Source: a virus. From it: a DNA stretch of 28,673 nucleotides. Every line of letters starts with the position of its first letter. Position 1 is the stretch's first letter. The DNA is taken from the IMG/VR virus record IMGVR_UViG_3300049216_000646, positions 1 through 28,673 of that record, one strand, 5' to 3'. Under the pieces are notes generated by a model that was not told the origin of the DNA, searched no databases, and saw nothing but the letters and a program-made list of their open reading frames with translations. The position numbers and the translations under genes are program-made. This document shows positions 1 to 7,617 of this stretch, one piece after another.

Positions 1-186
1 GGCCTGCCAGTTTTCACTCTGGGGCTGCGGCTGAGGCGGGGGCGGCGGCGGGGGTGCGGGCGGCTGAGGTGCCGGTGCAGCAGGCGGGGGTTCCGGTGCT
101 GCGGGTGGCGTGTTGGCGGCCAGGATTTCCTGGTCGATCGCTGCCATCTGCTCGGCTTGTGCCTGTACCTGTTTGGGGAGTGCCAT
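1..186 (-). CDS. Scaffold-like head assembly protein, N-terminal fragment
   Basis: The gene starts with ATG at 186 and runs off the left edge, so only 62 residues are visible. They begin MALPKQVQAQAEQMAAIDQE and continue into a Pro/Ala/Gln-rich linker (about residues 27-56) ending SENWQA. From memory, phage scaffolding-type proteins encoded just after the portal often start with MALPKQV, followed by an acidic or Pro-rich linker and a W-x-x-(K/R) segment. The position downstream of portal and endolysin in the late operon fits. The core of the protein is missing, so the call is an inference from N-terminus and context. Confidence 0.55.
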   Translation of the reverse strand, partial: MALPKQVQAQAEQMAAIDQEILAANTPPAAPEPPPAAPAPQPPAPPPPPPPQPQPQSENWQA

Positions 187-231
187 TGTGTTCCTTGCTC
201 CGCTCATCGCGGTATGCTGTGGGGGTTGTGC

Positions 232-447
232 CTAGCGACGCGCGATCTTCTCGATGTCAATCACATCTTGCAGAGCGGTTGCCGCGCCTTGTAACCTGTT
301 GATCTTGTGGGGCGTTTCCGTCTCGACCAACATGTTTTTAAGGAGTTCCAACTCAGTGGTCAGAGCCTCCTTAAACTTTGCCCACTCTGCTGTCCCCGCG
401 AGTAACTTGATCGCTGAGGCTTGGCCGGGCGTAAGCTTTGTTAGCAC
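232..447 (-). CDS. Small helical protein of unknown function
   Basis: A 71-residue protein with GTG start at 447, preceded by GGAG with a 7-nt gap. It has no membrane segment and is predicted helical (TPGQASAIKLLAGTAEWAKF, then LQGAATALQDVIDIEK). Short proteins of this general look (GQA, a W-x-x-F segment, an LQG segment) are common between portal and scaffold genes of phages, but I cannot name a function. The start codon lies in one arm of an inverted repeat whose loop holds the Shine-Dalgarno sequence, and a promoter-like sequence lies just upstream. It may therefore be controlled separately from the rest of the late operon. Confidence 0.7.
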   Translation of the reverse strand: MLTKLTPGQASAIKLLAGTAEWAKFKEALTTELELLKNMLVETETPHKINRLQGAATALQDVIDIEKIARR

Positions 448-471
448 ACTATTTCTCCATACGTGCTAACA
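439..471 (-). promoter_or_regulatory. Inverted repeat enclosing the ribosome binding site of the 71-aa gene
   Basis: TGTTAGCAC (439-447) and GTGCTAACA (463-471) form a perfect 9-bp inverted repeat with a 15-nt loop. On the minus strand the loop carries the GGAG Shine-Dalgarno sequence and the GTG start lies in the 3' arm. The repeat could be an RNA hairpin affecting translation, a protein operator, or both. The same TGTTAGC/GCTAACA word recurs at other junctions with different spacings, which favours protein binding. Confidence 0.55.
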
Positions 472-485
472 CATTGACGTGTCAA
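456..485 (-). promoter_or_regulatory. Putative sigma70-type promoter
   Basis: On the minus strand, TTGACA (complement of 480-485) is followed after 18 nt by TATGGA (complement of 456-461). The spacer contains TGTTAGCAC, the operator-like word also found in the spacers of plus-strand promoters. It would drive the 71-aa gene and the scaffold-like gene from within the end of the endolysin gene. Confidence 0.4.
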
Positions 486-954
486 GCGTTGTGTTATCGG
501 GGGTGAGGAATTTTTGTTTCTCGGCTTCGCGGCGGCGCAGCAGCCCAGCAATGACCTGACCTCCCGCCTCATCCCAGAGGAGTATCTGGTCAGCCGCGCC
601 AGCGTAGTCCTTGGCGTTCAACAGCTTGAGGAGTGTAGACCGCGCCAAGCTACCCGCGCCGAGGTTATACACGAAGTCGGTTATGGCGGCTGCTTCATTG
701 TACGTGAGCGGCACCGTCACATCGGCGAGCACGCTGCGCACCGCCCGGCCCAGATCGCGCTGGAGCAGGAAGTCTGCTTGTGCCTGCGTGATGGGTGGTG
801 TGGCTGCGGTGATCGGGTTCCCGGCTACGTCGCGCGTCGAACCCCATCCGATCGTCCAGACACCGGCATCGTCCTGGTAAGCGTGGAGTATGCAGCCCTC
901 GAAAGACTCTACGAGCGGCATTGTATCTTCTGCAATTTGATCTGGGTCCATCAT
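466..954 (-). CDS. Endolysin, GH24 lysozyme (T4-type)
   Basis: This 162-residue muramidase would cut the NAM-NAG bond of peptidoglycan at lysis. It has the GH24 signature near the N-terminus: SFEG with Glu19, AYQDD with Asp28, and W-T-I-G-W-G with Thr34. The Glu-9-Asp-6-Thr spacing equals that of T4 lysozyme (E11, D20, T26). The later segments NEAAAITDFVYNLGAG and GLLRRREAE are also typical. There is no N-terminal signal or SAR-like hydrophobic stretch, so export should need a holin. The start at 954 overlaps the portal stop in ATGA; no clear Shine-Dalgarno is seen, so translation is probably coupled. Its place between portal and scaffold, about 4 kb downstream of the holin-like gene, is unusual. 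Confidence 0.93.
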   Translation of the reverse strand: MMDPDQIAEDTMPLVESFEGCILHAYQDDAGVWTIGWGSTRDVAGNPITAATPPITQAQADFLLQRDLGRAVRSVLADVTVPLTYNEAAAITDFVYNLGAGSLARSTLLKLLNAKDYAGAADQILLWDEAGGQVIAGLLRRREAEKQKFLTPDNTTLDTSMC

Positions 955-3305
955 ACTTTATGCGGTGAGAAGTGATCGGTGATGTTGTGGCCGGTTGCGA
1001 GAACCTGCTGGTTCGTCGCCGGGTTGGCTGCCGGTGGGACGCTGCCGGGGATACCTGGTGCGCCGCCGCCAACGGGCATCCCGTTCGGTCCAGGCGGTGG
1101 TGCCGGTGAAGCGCCAGGAGTTCCGGGGGTGCCGGGGCCACCGGGGCCACCAGGGCCGGGCGGCTGGGCTGCCTGCTGTTGCGCCGCTGCTTCCGCGGCG
1201 AGTTTCTGGGTAAGCACTTCGTCCGGCGGGACCACCTGATCGGCATCCATGTCTAGGGTCTTGACGGTCTCGCGAAGCACGGCGGCGCGGCCAGTGACCC
1301 CGACGATGCTCATGTCGATGGGGTTGGCGGTGGCGGCCAGGAACTCGGTGCGGCGCATCTGCGCGTTCTCTTTGGCGATCATGCTGTCCGCGCCATGCGC
1401 TGTGATGGACGCCGCGCCCTTGAGGTCCGGGTCATCAGAGTAGCGCATGTTGTAGATGTACAACCGCTCGATCACCGGCTTGATGAGGCTGTTGTCGATA
1501 TTGGCGATGACTTGCTTTATCGCCTTGCCGGCGTTGCCCATGAGCATGGACAGGCCCGATGCTGTGCGCCCTGCCCCGCCTGCGCTGTCGCCGGTCATGA
1601 ACCGGGGCACGCCGGAGTATTCGTCCGCGAGGTTTGAGAACTGGTTGTATATAGCAGCGAGTTCTTGGACGTTGCTCTGCGGCTGGAAGAACGTGATAGG
1701 GTTGCGCACACCATCGCCGTAGGAGTTGCCGGAGATTTGCCAGATGCGCCACGGCGTGATCTGCGAAAGGTCTTCACCATCCGCCAACATGCTGACATCC
1801 ACAACAACCTGCGGCCCGGACGCCATTGCCATGTTGTTGACCAGCGAGCGCGCTGCGGCGTTGCACACGATCTGCACGTCACGCACGATGTCGGCAACCG
1901 AGCGGCCCCAGAAACTACCGGGGACATTTTCATAGGACGCTTTGTAATACGGCCGGCGGTGCATCGGGTCGGGGTTGAGCACGGCCTTGATAACCTGGTC
2001 GCCGATCAGCCAAGCCTCGACATCGTACTCCTGGGTCGGGTCGGGAACATCCTTGGCTTCCATTCCCCAATCGAGGAGGTCTTGACCCATGATGCTTCCC
2101 CAATACTGGAGGGCGTCGATGAGATCGTCCGTGTTGTTGGCTATCTGCATCGTGCTCTGGCCCTTGGCCGCGGCGTAGGCCACGTCGTTGGTCAGCCAGG
2201 CGCGCAGCCCGTTCTGACCGTACTGCTCCAGCACGGCTTTGATGGCGGTGTCGTTGTACCCCGCGACGCCTATCAGGTCGTTGAGGTCTTGGCGCGAAAG
2301 CTGGTGGCGCTCGATCAGATACCCATCGTTCGGTGTCACGGCCGCTGGTGACGGGTAGATGTTGAACGGGTCCACGCGGTCCCACTCCAGCACGAAGGTC
2401 TTCTGGATGTCGGGGGTGTAGTTGCCGTCCTGGCCTTTGACCCACTGGAGCCGGTTCTTGTTGCGCACGATCGGGCCTTTGAGCACCGCGCTCGGGAACG
2501 TGGTGAGGTCATCGACGAAAGCGTCCAGGGCTTCGAGCCAGCCGCCTTCGAGGAGTTGGGTCTCCATCTTGGCTTCCATCCGGTTCGCTGCCTTGCGGGC
2601 CTCGGACCTGATCTGGTTCATCGCCATGTCTTTGATGTTGCGCATCAACTGGTCGCTGGTGTCCTGGCTCGGCGGCTGGCCGTTCTGGATCAGTGTCTCA
2701 AGGATGCTCTGGGTTTTCTGCACGATGTCATTGGTGACTTCGGGAGACACGTCCGGGTCATCTACCGGGTCCACGCTCCAAGGCTTCTCGTCGCCCTGGC
2801 CGAGCATCACGTCCCTGATCCACGAGCCCGCCGAGCGGCACTTGATGCCGGTGATCCCGACATAGATATCTGAGCCGCCGAACTTGCTGATCTCGGATAG
2901 GCGTTCGGGGTCGTACTTGCCTTGCCGGGCACGGAGGTTCTGCAACATGCGGTCATCGACCGTGTTGATGCGCGCCGTCCAGGCGGTCATGAATTTGTTC
3001 TTGATGAGGGCGGCGATGCCGGTGATGAGCGGGGACGCCTGCACCTGGTCGTTGGCCGCAGCCTGCCGCTCGCGCTCCATCTCCAGCGTCTTGCCCAGCG
3101 TGACGCCCTGGATCGTACCTAGGGAGTAAACCGGCATGTTCGGCTGCGCCATCATCTGCGGCGTCTGCACTTGCGGCGCTGGCTGAGCAGGCTGGCCGGG
3201 GCCGGGCGCCGCACCCAGCGGGTTGCCTATACCCATCGCGCCAGCTAGCCCCAGGCCCGATGACGGACCCTGAGAAGGGTTAGGTGGTGTGATGGTCTGG
3301 CTCAT
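951..3305 (-). CDS. Portal protein (head-tail connector), long podovirus type
   Basis: A 784-residue protein expected to form the dodecameric portal through which DNA is packaged. The central region (about residues 150-680) has portal-like traits: a DPFNIYPSP segment, EVWL-type strands, the Y-ENVPGSFWGRSVADIVRDVQ region, and ARSLVNN followed by the long helical NIDNSLIKPVIERLY stretch. The first 60 residues and the last 85 are Pro/Gly/Gln-rich. The C-terminal tail contains collagen-like Gly-Pro-Gly and GTPGTPGAS repeats, unusual for a portal. Position after terminase and before scaffold fits. The subfamily is uncertain (P22-like or other long podoviral portal). Confidence 0.85.
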   Translation of the reverse strand: MSQTITPPNPSQGPSSGLGLAGAMGIGNPLGAAPGPGQPAQPAPQVQTPQMMAQPNMPVYSLGTIQGVTLGKTLEMERERQAAANDQVQASPLITGIAALIKNKFMTAWTARINTVDDRMLQNLRARQGKYDPERLSEISKFGGSDIYVGITGIKCRSAGSWIRDVMLGQGDEKPWSVDPVDDPDVSPEVTNDIVQKTQSILETLIQNGQPPSQDTSDQLMRNIKDMAMNQIRSEARKAANRMEAKMETQLLEGGWLEALDAFVDDLTTFPSAVLKGPIVRNKNRLQWVKGQDGNYTPDIQKTFVLEWDRVDPFNIYPSPAAVTPNDGYLIERHQLSRQDLNDLIGVAGYNDTAIKAVLEQYGQNGLRAWLTNDVAYAAAKGQSTMQIANNTDDLIDALQYWGSIMGQDLLDWGMEAKDVPDPTQEYDVEAWLIGDQVIKAVLNPDPMHRRPYYKASYENVPGSFWGRSVADIVRDVQIVCNAAARSLVNNMAMASGPQVVVDVSMLADGEDLSQITPWRIWQISGNSYGDGVRNPITFFQPQSNVQELAAIYNQFSNLADEYSGVPRFMTGDSAGGAGRTASGLSMLMGNAGKAIKQVIANIDNSLIKPVIERLYIYNMRYSDDPDLKGAASITAHGADSMIAKENAQMRRTEFLAATANPIDMSIVGVTGRAAVLRETVKTLDMDADQVVPPDEVLTQKLAAEAAAQQQAAQPPGPGGPGGPGTPGTPGASPAPPPGPNGMPVGGGAPGIPGSVPPAANPATNQQVLATGHNITDHFSPHKV

Positions 3306-3321
3306 TCGGGGGTGCTTTCAG

Positions 3322-3984
3322 TTAGGCTGCAACGAGGTCGAGTGCATACGCGCCAAGCACGAAGCCCTGATCGAAAAAGCTGCGGTCGATCGCCTGATCC
3401 TCGCCCCAGGTGGTTGCGCGGGTGAGCGCCCCCATGAAGCTATCCGCCCAGATGGCGTGACGCCCCCAGGTGCCGGGATAGCCTGACGCCATCCAAGTGC
3501 CGGGAGCCTGCTGCTGGATGGCGAGGGCGACAAGCAATAGGACGCCGCCGCGGGTGGAGATCATCCTGCGGATGCCGTCCTCGTCGGTGCCGGCGATGGC
3601 GGTGGCCTGGCCCAGCTTGTATCCGAAAATCGGGTTGGCCTGCCACCAAGCGAACCCTGCGGTCGGGTCGGTGCCCTGGTCGGTGGTAGGGTCGTGCGGA
3701 CTGTAGCCGGTCATGCCTGAGTAGGCGTCCACGGGAACCTGGTCGTTAATCGGGACAGTGATGCCTTTGGACCGCGCTAGGAAAGTCTGCACCGCGTTGG
3801 TGCAAGCGGTCGGGAAACAATCCCCGATCACGTCGTTGTGCCCTGTCACGCGCGGCGTGCCGCCGATGCGGGCGTATGATCCGTCTGGCTGAGGGGTTGC
3901 TCCGAACAGCTTGGCTGGAGCGAAATTCTCATCGCTCCAGCGAAGCCCCAGCCGCATCGCGGCACGCTGCGCGTGGGTCAGCAT
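3322..3984 (-). CDS. Papain-like cysteine peptidase-fold protein, role unknown
   Basis: A 220-residue protein with no signal peptide. A motif VIGDCFPTACTNAVQTF places Cys56 at the start of a helix, as in papain-like enzymes. A later GTWGRHAIW gives His176, and TTWGEDQAI (Trp193-Gly194) could mark the third catalytic region. The middle has a conserved-looking DAYSGMTGYSPHDPTTDQGT stretch. From memory, proteins of this kind occur in many phages of proteobacteria near lysis or head genes and lack an assigned role. It could be a peptidoglycan-processing or capsid-associated peptidase, or an inactive fold. Its start overlaps the lipoprotein stop in TAATG and the portal gene follows. Confidence 0.6.
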   Translation of the reverse strand: MLTHAQRAAMRLGLRWSDENFAPAKLFGATPQPDGSYARIGGTPRVTGHNDVIGDCFPTACTNAVQTFLARSKGITVPINDQVPVDAYSGMTGYSPHDPTTDQGTDPTAGFAWWQANPIFGYKLGQATAIAGTDEDGIRRMISTRGGVLLLVALAIQQQAPGTWMASGYPGTWGRHAIWADSFMGALTRATTWGEDQAIDRSFFDQGFVLGAYALDLVAA

Positions 3985-4517
3985 TAGGGCGCTTTCACAC
4001 CCAGGACAGCAAGCGCCGTGTCGGCTGGCATCGGCGTTTCCACCGCGCCCACGTTGGCGATCGTCAGGGCGTTGACCAAAGACACGATGGTCTGGAGCGC
4101 CAGGAGCGCCTGGGACACCGCCGCCGGGACGGCCGCGCCGATACCCTCGGCCACGGTCTGGAACCCGGCGAAGATCGTCGAGGCATCCGCCTGGAGGCTA
4201 AGCAGCGCCGCCGGCACGTTGGTCGCGTCGAACGAGAATGAGATCTGCCCGGCGTACTCTTTGTCCAGCGCAGCGATGGCTGTGCCGACCGCCGCCTGGG
4301 CTGCCTTGATAATAGTGGCTGCCGGTGCCGGGATCGCCGCAGCGATCAGCGGGTTGCTAGTCAGCAGCGTCACTGAGTTCTCGACCGCCTGCGCATAGGC
4401 GTTCACGGCTGCGAGGTTGACCGTCAAGGTCGTTACCCCGTTGACGGTGGAGACGGCGCACCCGGCCAGGGCCAGGGCGGTGAAGGCGGAGGTAAGTAAA
4501 AGCTTACGACGCTGCAT
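3984..4517 (-). CDS. Phage lipoprotein of unknown function
   Basis: A 177-residue protein starting MQRRKLLLTSAFTALALAGC: a basic n-region, a hydrophobic core and a lipobox LALAGC with Cys20 as the acylated residue. The mature part is Ala-rich with long helical stretches (NPLIAAAIPAPAATIIKAAQ and AAVSQALLALQTIVSLVNAL). I chose the ATG at 4517 because it has AGGAG 8 nt upstream and gives an intact signal; upstream starts add an unstructured extension. Located among lysis-type genes, it could be an outer-membrane spanin-like partner or an exclusion lipoprotein. It is longer than typical o-spanins, so this remains open. Confidence 0.75.
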   Translation of the reverse strand: MQRRKLLLTSAFTALALAGCAVSTVNGVTTLTVNLAAVNAYAQAVENSVTLLTSNPLIAAAIPAPAATIIKAAQAAVGTAIAALDKEYAGQISFSFDATNVPAALLSLQADASTIFAGFQTVAEGIGAAVPAAVSQALLALQTIVSLVNALTIANVGAVETPMPADTALAVLGVKAP

Positions 4518-4731
4518 TGGTTTTCTCCTGTTGAACTTCGCGGATGACGATCTCGTTGCCGTCCCAGACATGCAGGGCATGTGCGGTCTCGCCGGGCTTG
4601 ATTTCGGCAAGCTGGGTGTCGGGGCTGGCGGGGGTGTTGCTATCTGCCGGAGCCGGGTGGCGGTGGTAGACCCGCACGACGTGGCCCTCACCGGGGGCGC
4701 TCTCGTTGGTGATCTTGACCTGCGTGGTCAT
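4504..4731 (-). CDS. Small soluble protein of unknown function
   Basis: A 75-residue protein (MTTQVKITNESAPGEGHVVR...) predicted to be mainly beta, with a loop rich in Pro, Ala and Asp around residues 25-40 and a C-terminal strand HALHVWDGNEIVIREV. No membrane segment or catalytic motif. Its ATG overlaps the upstream holin-like stop (ATGA), and its own end overlaps the lipoprotein start by 14 nt. It is thus embedded in the presumed lysis cassette. I do not recognise the family; similar small proteins with a Lys-Pro-Gly-Glu turn occur among phage structural accessory proteins. Confidence 0.65.
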   Translation of the reverse strand: MTTQVKITNESAPGEGHVVRVYHRHPAPADSNTPASPDTQLAEIKPGETAHALHVWDGNEIVIREVQQEKTNAAS

Positions 4732-5150
4732 TGCGCGACCTCCTGGGCGGATGGTGAGGATAGCGGTATCTCCCCGGCCAAGCCCGCGCCACCGGGCTGT
4801 GCCTGCACGGCTGGGGCCGGCGGGTCCACTGTCTGGATGATGGCAGGCTCAAGGGCCTGCGCCACGTCCTGGCCGTCCACGAACAGCGCCGGGAGCGAGG
4901 AGCGTAGCTGACGGGTGACGACGGCTTCGGTCGTGTCTTTGACCAGCTTCTCAAGGCTGGTGTCGGCCGCCGTGTTATCCGGCAGCACGAGGTTGACCAG
5001 GGTGTAAGCTGCCGCCCCGGCGGCGGCCGCGATATCGGTCTGCTTGGTCAGCAGGTTGGCGAGGACGGCCGCGATGGAGCCCACCGCTGCGCCGATCCCA
5101 TGGATCGTGGTGGGTTGTGTCACCCACCGCTCGAACGCTGTTTCGGTCAA
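4728..5150 (-). CDS. Holin-like membrane protein
   Basis: A 140-residue protein with TTG start at 5150, preceded by AGGAG with an 8-nt gap and overlapping the upstream stop in TTGA. Two hydrophobic segments occupy about residues 15-34 (TIHGIGAAVGSIAAVLANLL) and 41-56 (AAAAGAAAYTLVNLVLP), followed by a soluble tail with Pro-rich stretches. The W-x-x-x-P-T-T-I-H-G opening and the LPDNTAAD after the second segment resemble phage holins of two-TM type. A holin would form the membrane lesions that release the endolysin. The soluble tail is longer than usual, so another membrane role is possible. Confidence 0.6.
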   Translation of the reverse strand: MTETAFERWVTQPTTIHGIGAAVGSIAAVLANLLTKQTDIAAAAGAAAYTLVNLVLPDNTAADTSLEKLVKDTTEAVVTRQLRSSLPALFVDGQDVAQALEPAIIQTVDPPAPAVQAQPGGAGLAGEIPLSSPSAQEVAQ

Positions 5151-5557
5151 TTAAAATCTCCTGTCAGTAGGTTGATAATCAAACGCACCAGGCTCCAGAC
5201 GGCGAACAGCCCGAGGGCGAACGCCACGCCAGCCCGGACCCAGGTGGACCAGTGTGTCGGCCCTGGTTGGAACTGGAGGCGGCAATGGTCCTTCTGGACC
5301 ACGACATCGAGGAACTTGCAGAAGAAGCACCAGCCATCGTGGCGCGGCCCGGTCTGGCCGTTCTTGGTCCATCCTGCGCCGATCGCCGTGCGCTTGCTCA
5401 AGGTCATCCCGGCTTTACCGCCGGTCAGGACGTTGATGCTCTCGTCGAACGAGATGCCGTTCTGGTCGATCTGCTTGAGGTTGTTGACGACCCACCACTT
5501 CACCGCGCGTACCAGCTTCTCCCTGCGCGTCAGCGGGGTGAAGGGTTTGCGGATCAT
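5147..5557 (-). CDS. Membrane-anchored protein with Cys-x-x-Cys motif, unknown function
   Basis: A 136-residue protein; the ATG at 5557 overlaps the preceding stop in ATGA. The N-terminal two thirds contain KQIDQNG, GMTLSKRTAIGAG and a Cys-rich segment WCFFCKFLDVVVQKDHC. The last 30 residues include one hydrophobic helix (about 106-131, VRAGVAFALGLFAVWSLVRL). The pattern of an LSxR segment followed by a DHC segment resembles small phage proteins often found near lysis or packaging genes whose function is not known. The tail-anchored topology could suit a holin antagonist or spanin helper, but this is only a suggestion. Confidence 0.65.
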   Translation of the reverse strand: MIRKPFTPLTRREKLVRAVKWWVVNNLKQIDQNGISFDESINVLTGGKAGMTLSKRTAIGAGWTKNGQTGPRHDGWCFFCKFLDVVVQKDHCRLQFQPGPTHWSTWVRAGVAFALGLFAVWSLVRLIINLLTGDFN

Positions 5558-5865
5558 TGGCTGAACCCCGCGACTAGGAACATGTTGGTCTGGGCTGTGG
5601 TCCCGTTGGTGTAGGTGATCTGATACCACGGCGCGATCGCCTTGATGCTGGCAGTGAGCGGGACGCCCGCAGCCACGGTAGCCTCGTAGACCGGGTGAAA
5701 GTTCGTGCCGTCCAGGGACGCCGAGACCACCAACCCGTTGGTAGCGGACGCCTGCGCGCTCTCTACCTCGATGTTCAGGTTCGGCCCAAGCTCTGAGGCA
5801 GCGTTGATCTTACCACTGGTGAAGACGCCGTTGGCGGCCAGTAGCGCGGTGGTCTGGAGTTGCAT
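5554..5865 (-). CDS. Small beta-rich protein, possibly structural
   Basis: A 103-residue protein with ATG at 5865 and AGGA six nt upstream. The sequence is rich in Asn, Thr, Ala and alternating beta patterns (LNIEVESAQASATNGLVVSA, SLDGTNFHPVYEATVAAGVP, WYQITYTNGTT), typical of a compact beta-sandwich. No catalytic or membrane features. It lies directly downstream of the large terminase and could be a virion decoration or tail accessory protein; the family is not recognised. Confidence 0.7.
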   Translation of the reverse strand: MQLQTTALLAANGVFTSGKINAASELGPNLNIEVESAQASATNGLVVSASLDGTNFHPVYEATVAAGVPLTASIKAIAPWYQITYTNGTTAQTNMFLVAGFSQ

Positions 5866-5884
5866 CTGATTTCCTGTGCTGCTG

Positions 5885-5917
5885 TGTTAGCGGCTTAGGC
5901 GTGATTAGGTGCTAACA
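5885..5917. promoter_or_regulatory. Operator-like inverted repeat TGTTAGC/GCTAACA
   Basis: TGTTAGC at 5885-5891 and GCTAACA at 5911-5917 face each other across 19 nt in the only gap between the large terminase and the next late gene. The same word occurs at 439-471, 15333-15367, 21194-21215 and 24074-24108 and in promoter spacers, so it is probably a protein-binding site. Confidence 0.4.
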
Positions 5918-5921
5918 GATA

Positions 5922-7340
5922 TCAGGTCCACCCACGAGATGCAATAGGTTTTACCTCACGCCGCGCGGCCTTGGTGCTCATCTCGGAGCCGAATGTGCGG
6001 CCTCCATCTGCATACAGGCATAGGTACTGGAGCGCGTCGGCGATGTGGGACGAGGCGTTTTTGTCCGGCCTGTCGTCAGCCTGCCCTGTGCGCTTGACCC
6101 GATAACGATATCCGCCACGCAGCGCCCGCACGGTCTCGGGGCACGCCTTGGCGTCGATGAGCATCCGGGGTTTGCCGTCCACATAGCCGTTAAGAAACGC
6201 ATCCACCGCGGCGATCCGGGCGACGGTGGCGTTCGTGGCGGCCGGCACGACCCGGAACCCCTCAGCCCGCAGGATGTCGAACACGGTGCGCTCGTCGGTC
6301 TGAGCACGTTGTGCCCCCGCCGGGTCGCCAATCACGATGGCGCGGGTATTGGGGAACCGGGAAGCTAACAGGGGCTTAAGCCGCTCACGGATAAACCGCA
6401 GCACGCCCATGTCCTCGCTCACCGCCTCGGCAAGTACCAGCAACCTGCCACCTGGATATATCTGGCCAATCACAGCCGCCGGGGTGAGGCCGAAGTCGTG
6501 GCCGATGATAAGCGGGGTATCGAGCATGGATGATACATGGCGTAGCTCGCTCTTGGCGACATGGACATCGAGGTTGAATGAGGGGAACACCGGGCGGCCG
6601 GAGAGCGACTTGCCGAACTTGGCGTGGATGTACACGTCGATCCAGTCCTGGCTCTTACCCTCCATCAAGTTGCCGTAATAGTTCGCCGGCAGGTACTCGG
6701 TCCAGTCGGCCTCCTCACTGAGCCCGCTCGGCTGGAAGAACACCTCGGCATTGTTGGGCGGCTCAGATAGATACCCCTCCCAGAACGTATCCATGTCCGG
6801 TGGGTTAGACATCCCCCACAGGTGTTTGTTCTCCTCACCATCGTCGGTCACGCAGCCCACGCCGTTCTCCAGCTTGGACGGGAACCGCCCGAGCCGCCCT
6901 TGCAGCGCCTCGAAGATGTCCTGGTTGATCTCGCGGAACTCGTCGAGGATGCCGAACGATGCCTGCAATGAGAGAAGTTTCTTCACGTCGTCCGCGTCGT
7001 CGAGCCCGCGGAACATGATCTCGCACTCGACATCACCGAACCGCAACATGAACTTGCCGTAGGTCTTTTCATATTCACCGAACAGACCAGGCTTGTACCA
7101 CTTGAGCACGTCTGGGATGGAGGTATCGCGCAACTGCTCGCGGGTGTTGCGCACCCAGATGGCACGGGACCGGCGCACCCCGTCGTGGCACTTAGCCATC
7201 TTCGCTGCGTGATATGCGATCTTCATTATACCCGCCGTGGTCTTCGTTGAGCCGAGCGGCCCGACGATCAGCGAGATGAAGCTGTTGGACAACAGGAACG
7301 GTGTGACGCTCTTTGGCGGGTTATACTCAATTTTACTCAC
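5922..7340 (-). CDS. terL: Terminase large subunit (DNA packaging ATPase/nuclease)
   Basis: A 472-residue motor protein. The ATPase half has a Walker A-type loop GPLGSTKT (residues 27-34) and Walker B with catalytic Glu, FGILDEF (Asp133-Glu134). The C-terminal RNase H-like nuclease shows IIGHDFGLTP, the second acidic strand AIVIGDPAGAQ and the final SSHIADALQYL. Length and motifs match podoviral (T7/P22-like) large terminases. The start is GTG at 7340, with GGAG about 10 nt upstream. It lies downstream of a TerS-like gene and starts the head of the late operon. Confidence 0.95.
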   Translation of the reverse strand: MSKIEYNPPKSVTPFLLSNSFISLIVGPLGSTKTTAGIMKIAYHAAKMAKCHDGVRRSRAIWVRNTREQLRDTSIPDVLKWYKPGLFGEYEKTYGKFMLRFGDVECEIMFRGLDDADDVKKLLSLQASFGILDEFREINQDIFEALQGRLGRFPSKLENGVGCVTDDGEENKHLWGMSNPPDMDTFWEGYLSEPPNNAEVFFQPSGLSEEADWTEYLPANYYGNLMEGKSQDWIDVYIHAKFGKSLSGRPVFPSFNLDVHVAKSELRHVSSMLDTPLIIGHDFGLTPAAVIGQIYPGGRLLVLAEAVSEDMGVLRFIRERLKPLLASRFPNTRAIVIGDPAGAQRAQTDERTVFDILRAEGFRVVPAATNATVARIAAVDAFLNGYVDGKPRMLIDAKACPETVRALRGGYRYRVKRTGQADDRPDKNASSHIADALQYLCLYADGGRTFGSEMSTKAARREVKPIASRGWT

Positions 7341-7368
7341 CGCCCAGACACTCCAGGCGGCGAGGCGT

Positions 7369-7449
7369 TTACCTGCGCAGGAGAGCAGTCACCCAGCAGC
7401 AGATCGCAAACGCATCGAACATCAACCAAAATATCTGCTCGCCGCTCAT
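7369..7449 (-). CDS. Putative 26-residue membrane peptide
   Basis: ATG at 7449 with a GGAG Shine-Dalgarno about 9 nt upstream opens a 26-codon frame beginning MSGEQIFWLMFDAF and ending in a hydrophobic stretch AICCWVTALLRR, giving one possible transmembrane helix capped by basic residues. It fills most of the gap before the terminase start. Small single-TM peptides are common in phage lysis regions. Support is limited to the start context and composition. Confidence 0.35.
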   Translation of the reverse strand: MSGEQIFWLMFDAFAICCWVTALLRR

Positions 7450-7617
7450 GGTCCCTGCTCCGACTTGCGTGTGTTGAGAACACCATCATGCACCCGATCC
7501 ACCACGAGGGCAATCATTACGTTTACAGGTGAGGTTCGACTCTGGTGTGGGGGGCATCGACAACGGCGGAAACATGTCACGAGTTCCTGTGGGTTGATGG
7601 CGCCGGGGTGGCGATCG

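Noticed and set aside
1665-2351. Long plus-strand open frames inside the portal gene
   Set aside because: They are shadows of the GC-rich minus-strand gene; no ribosome binding sites or family traits.
7337-7575. Two further short minus-strand frames (29 codons from 7575, 50 codons from 7489) linked by ATGA and GTGA overlaps to the terminase start
   Set aside because: The overlaps look tempting and the first has AGGA upstream, but the products are Pro/Arg-rich without protein-like pattern. The 26-codon membrane frame is the better candidate in this gap.
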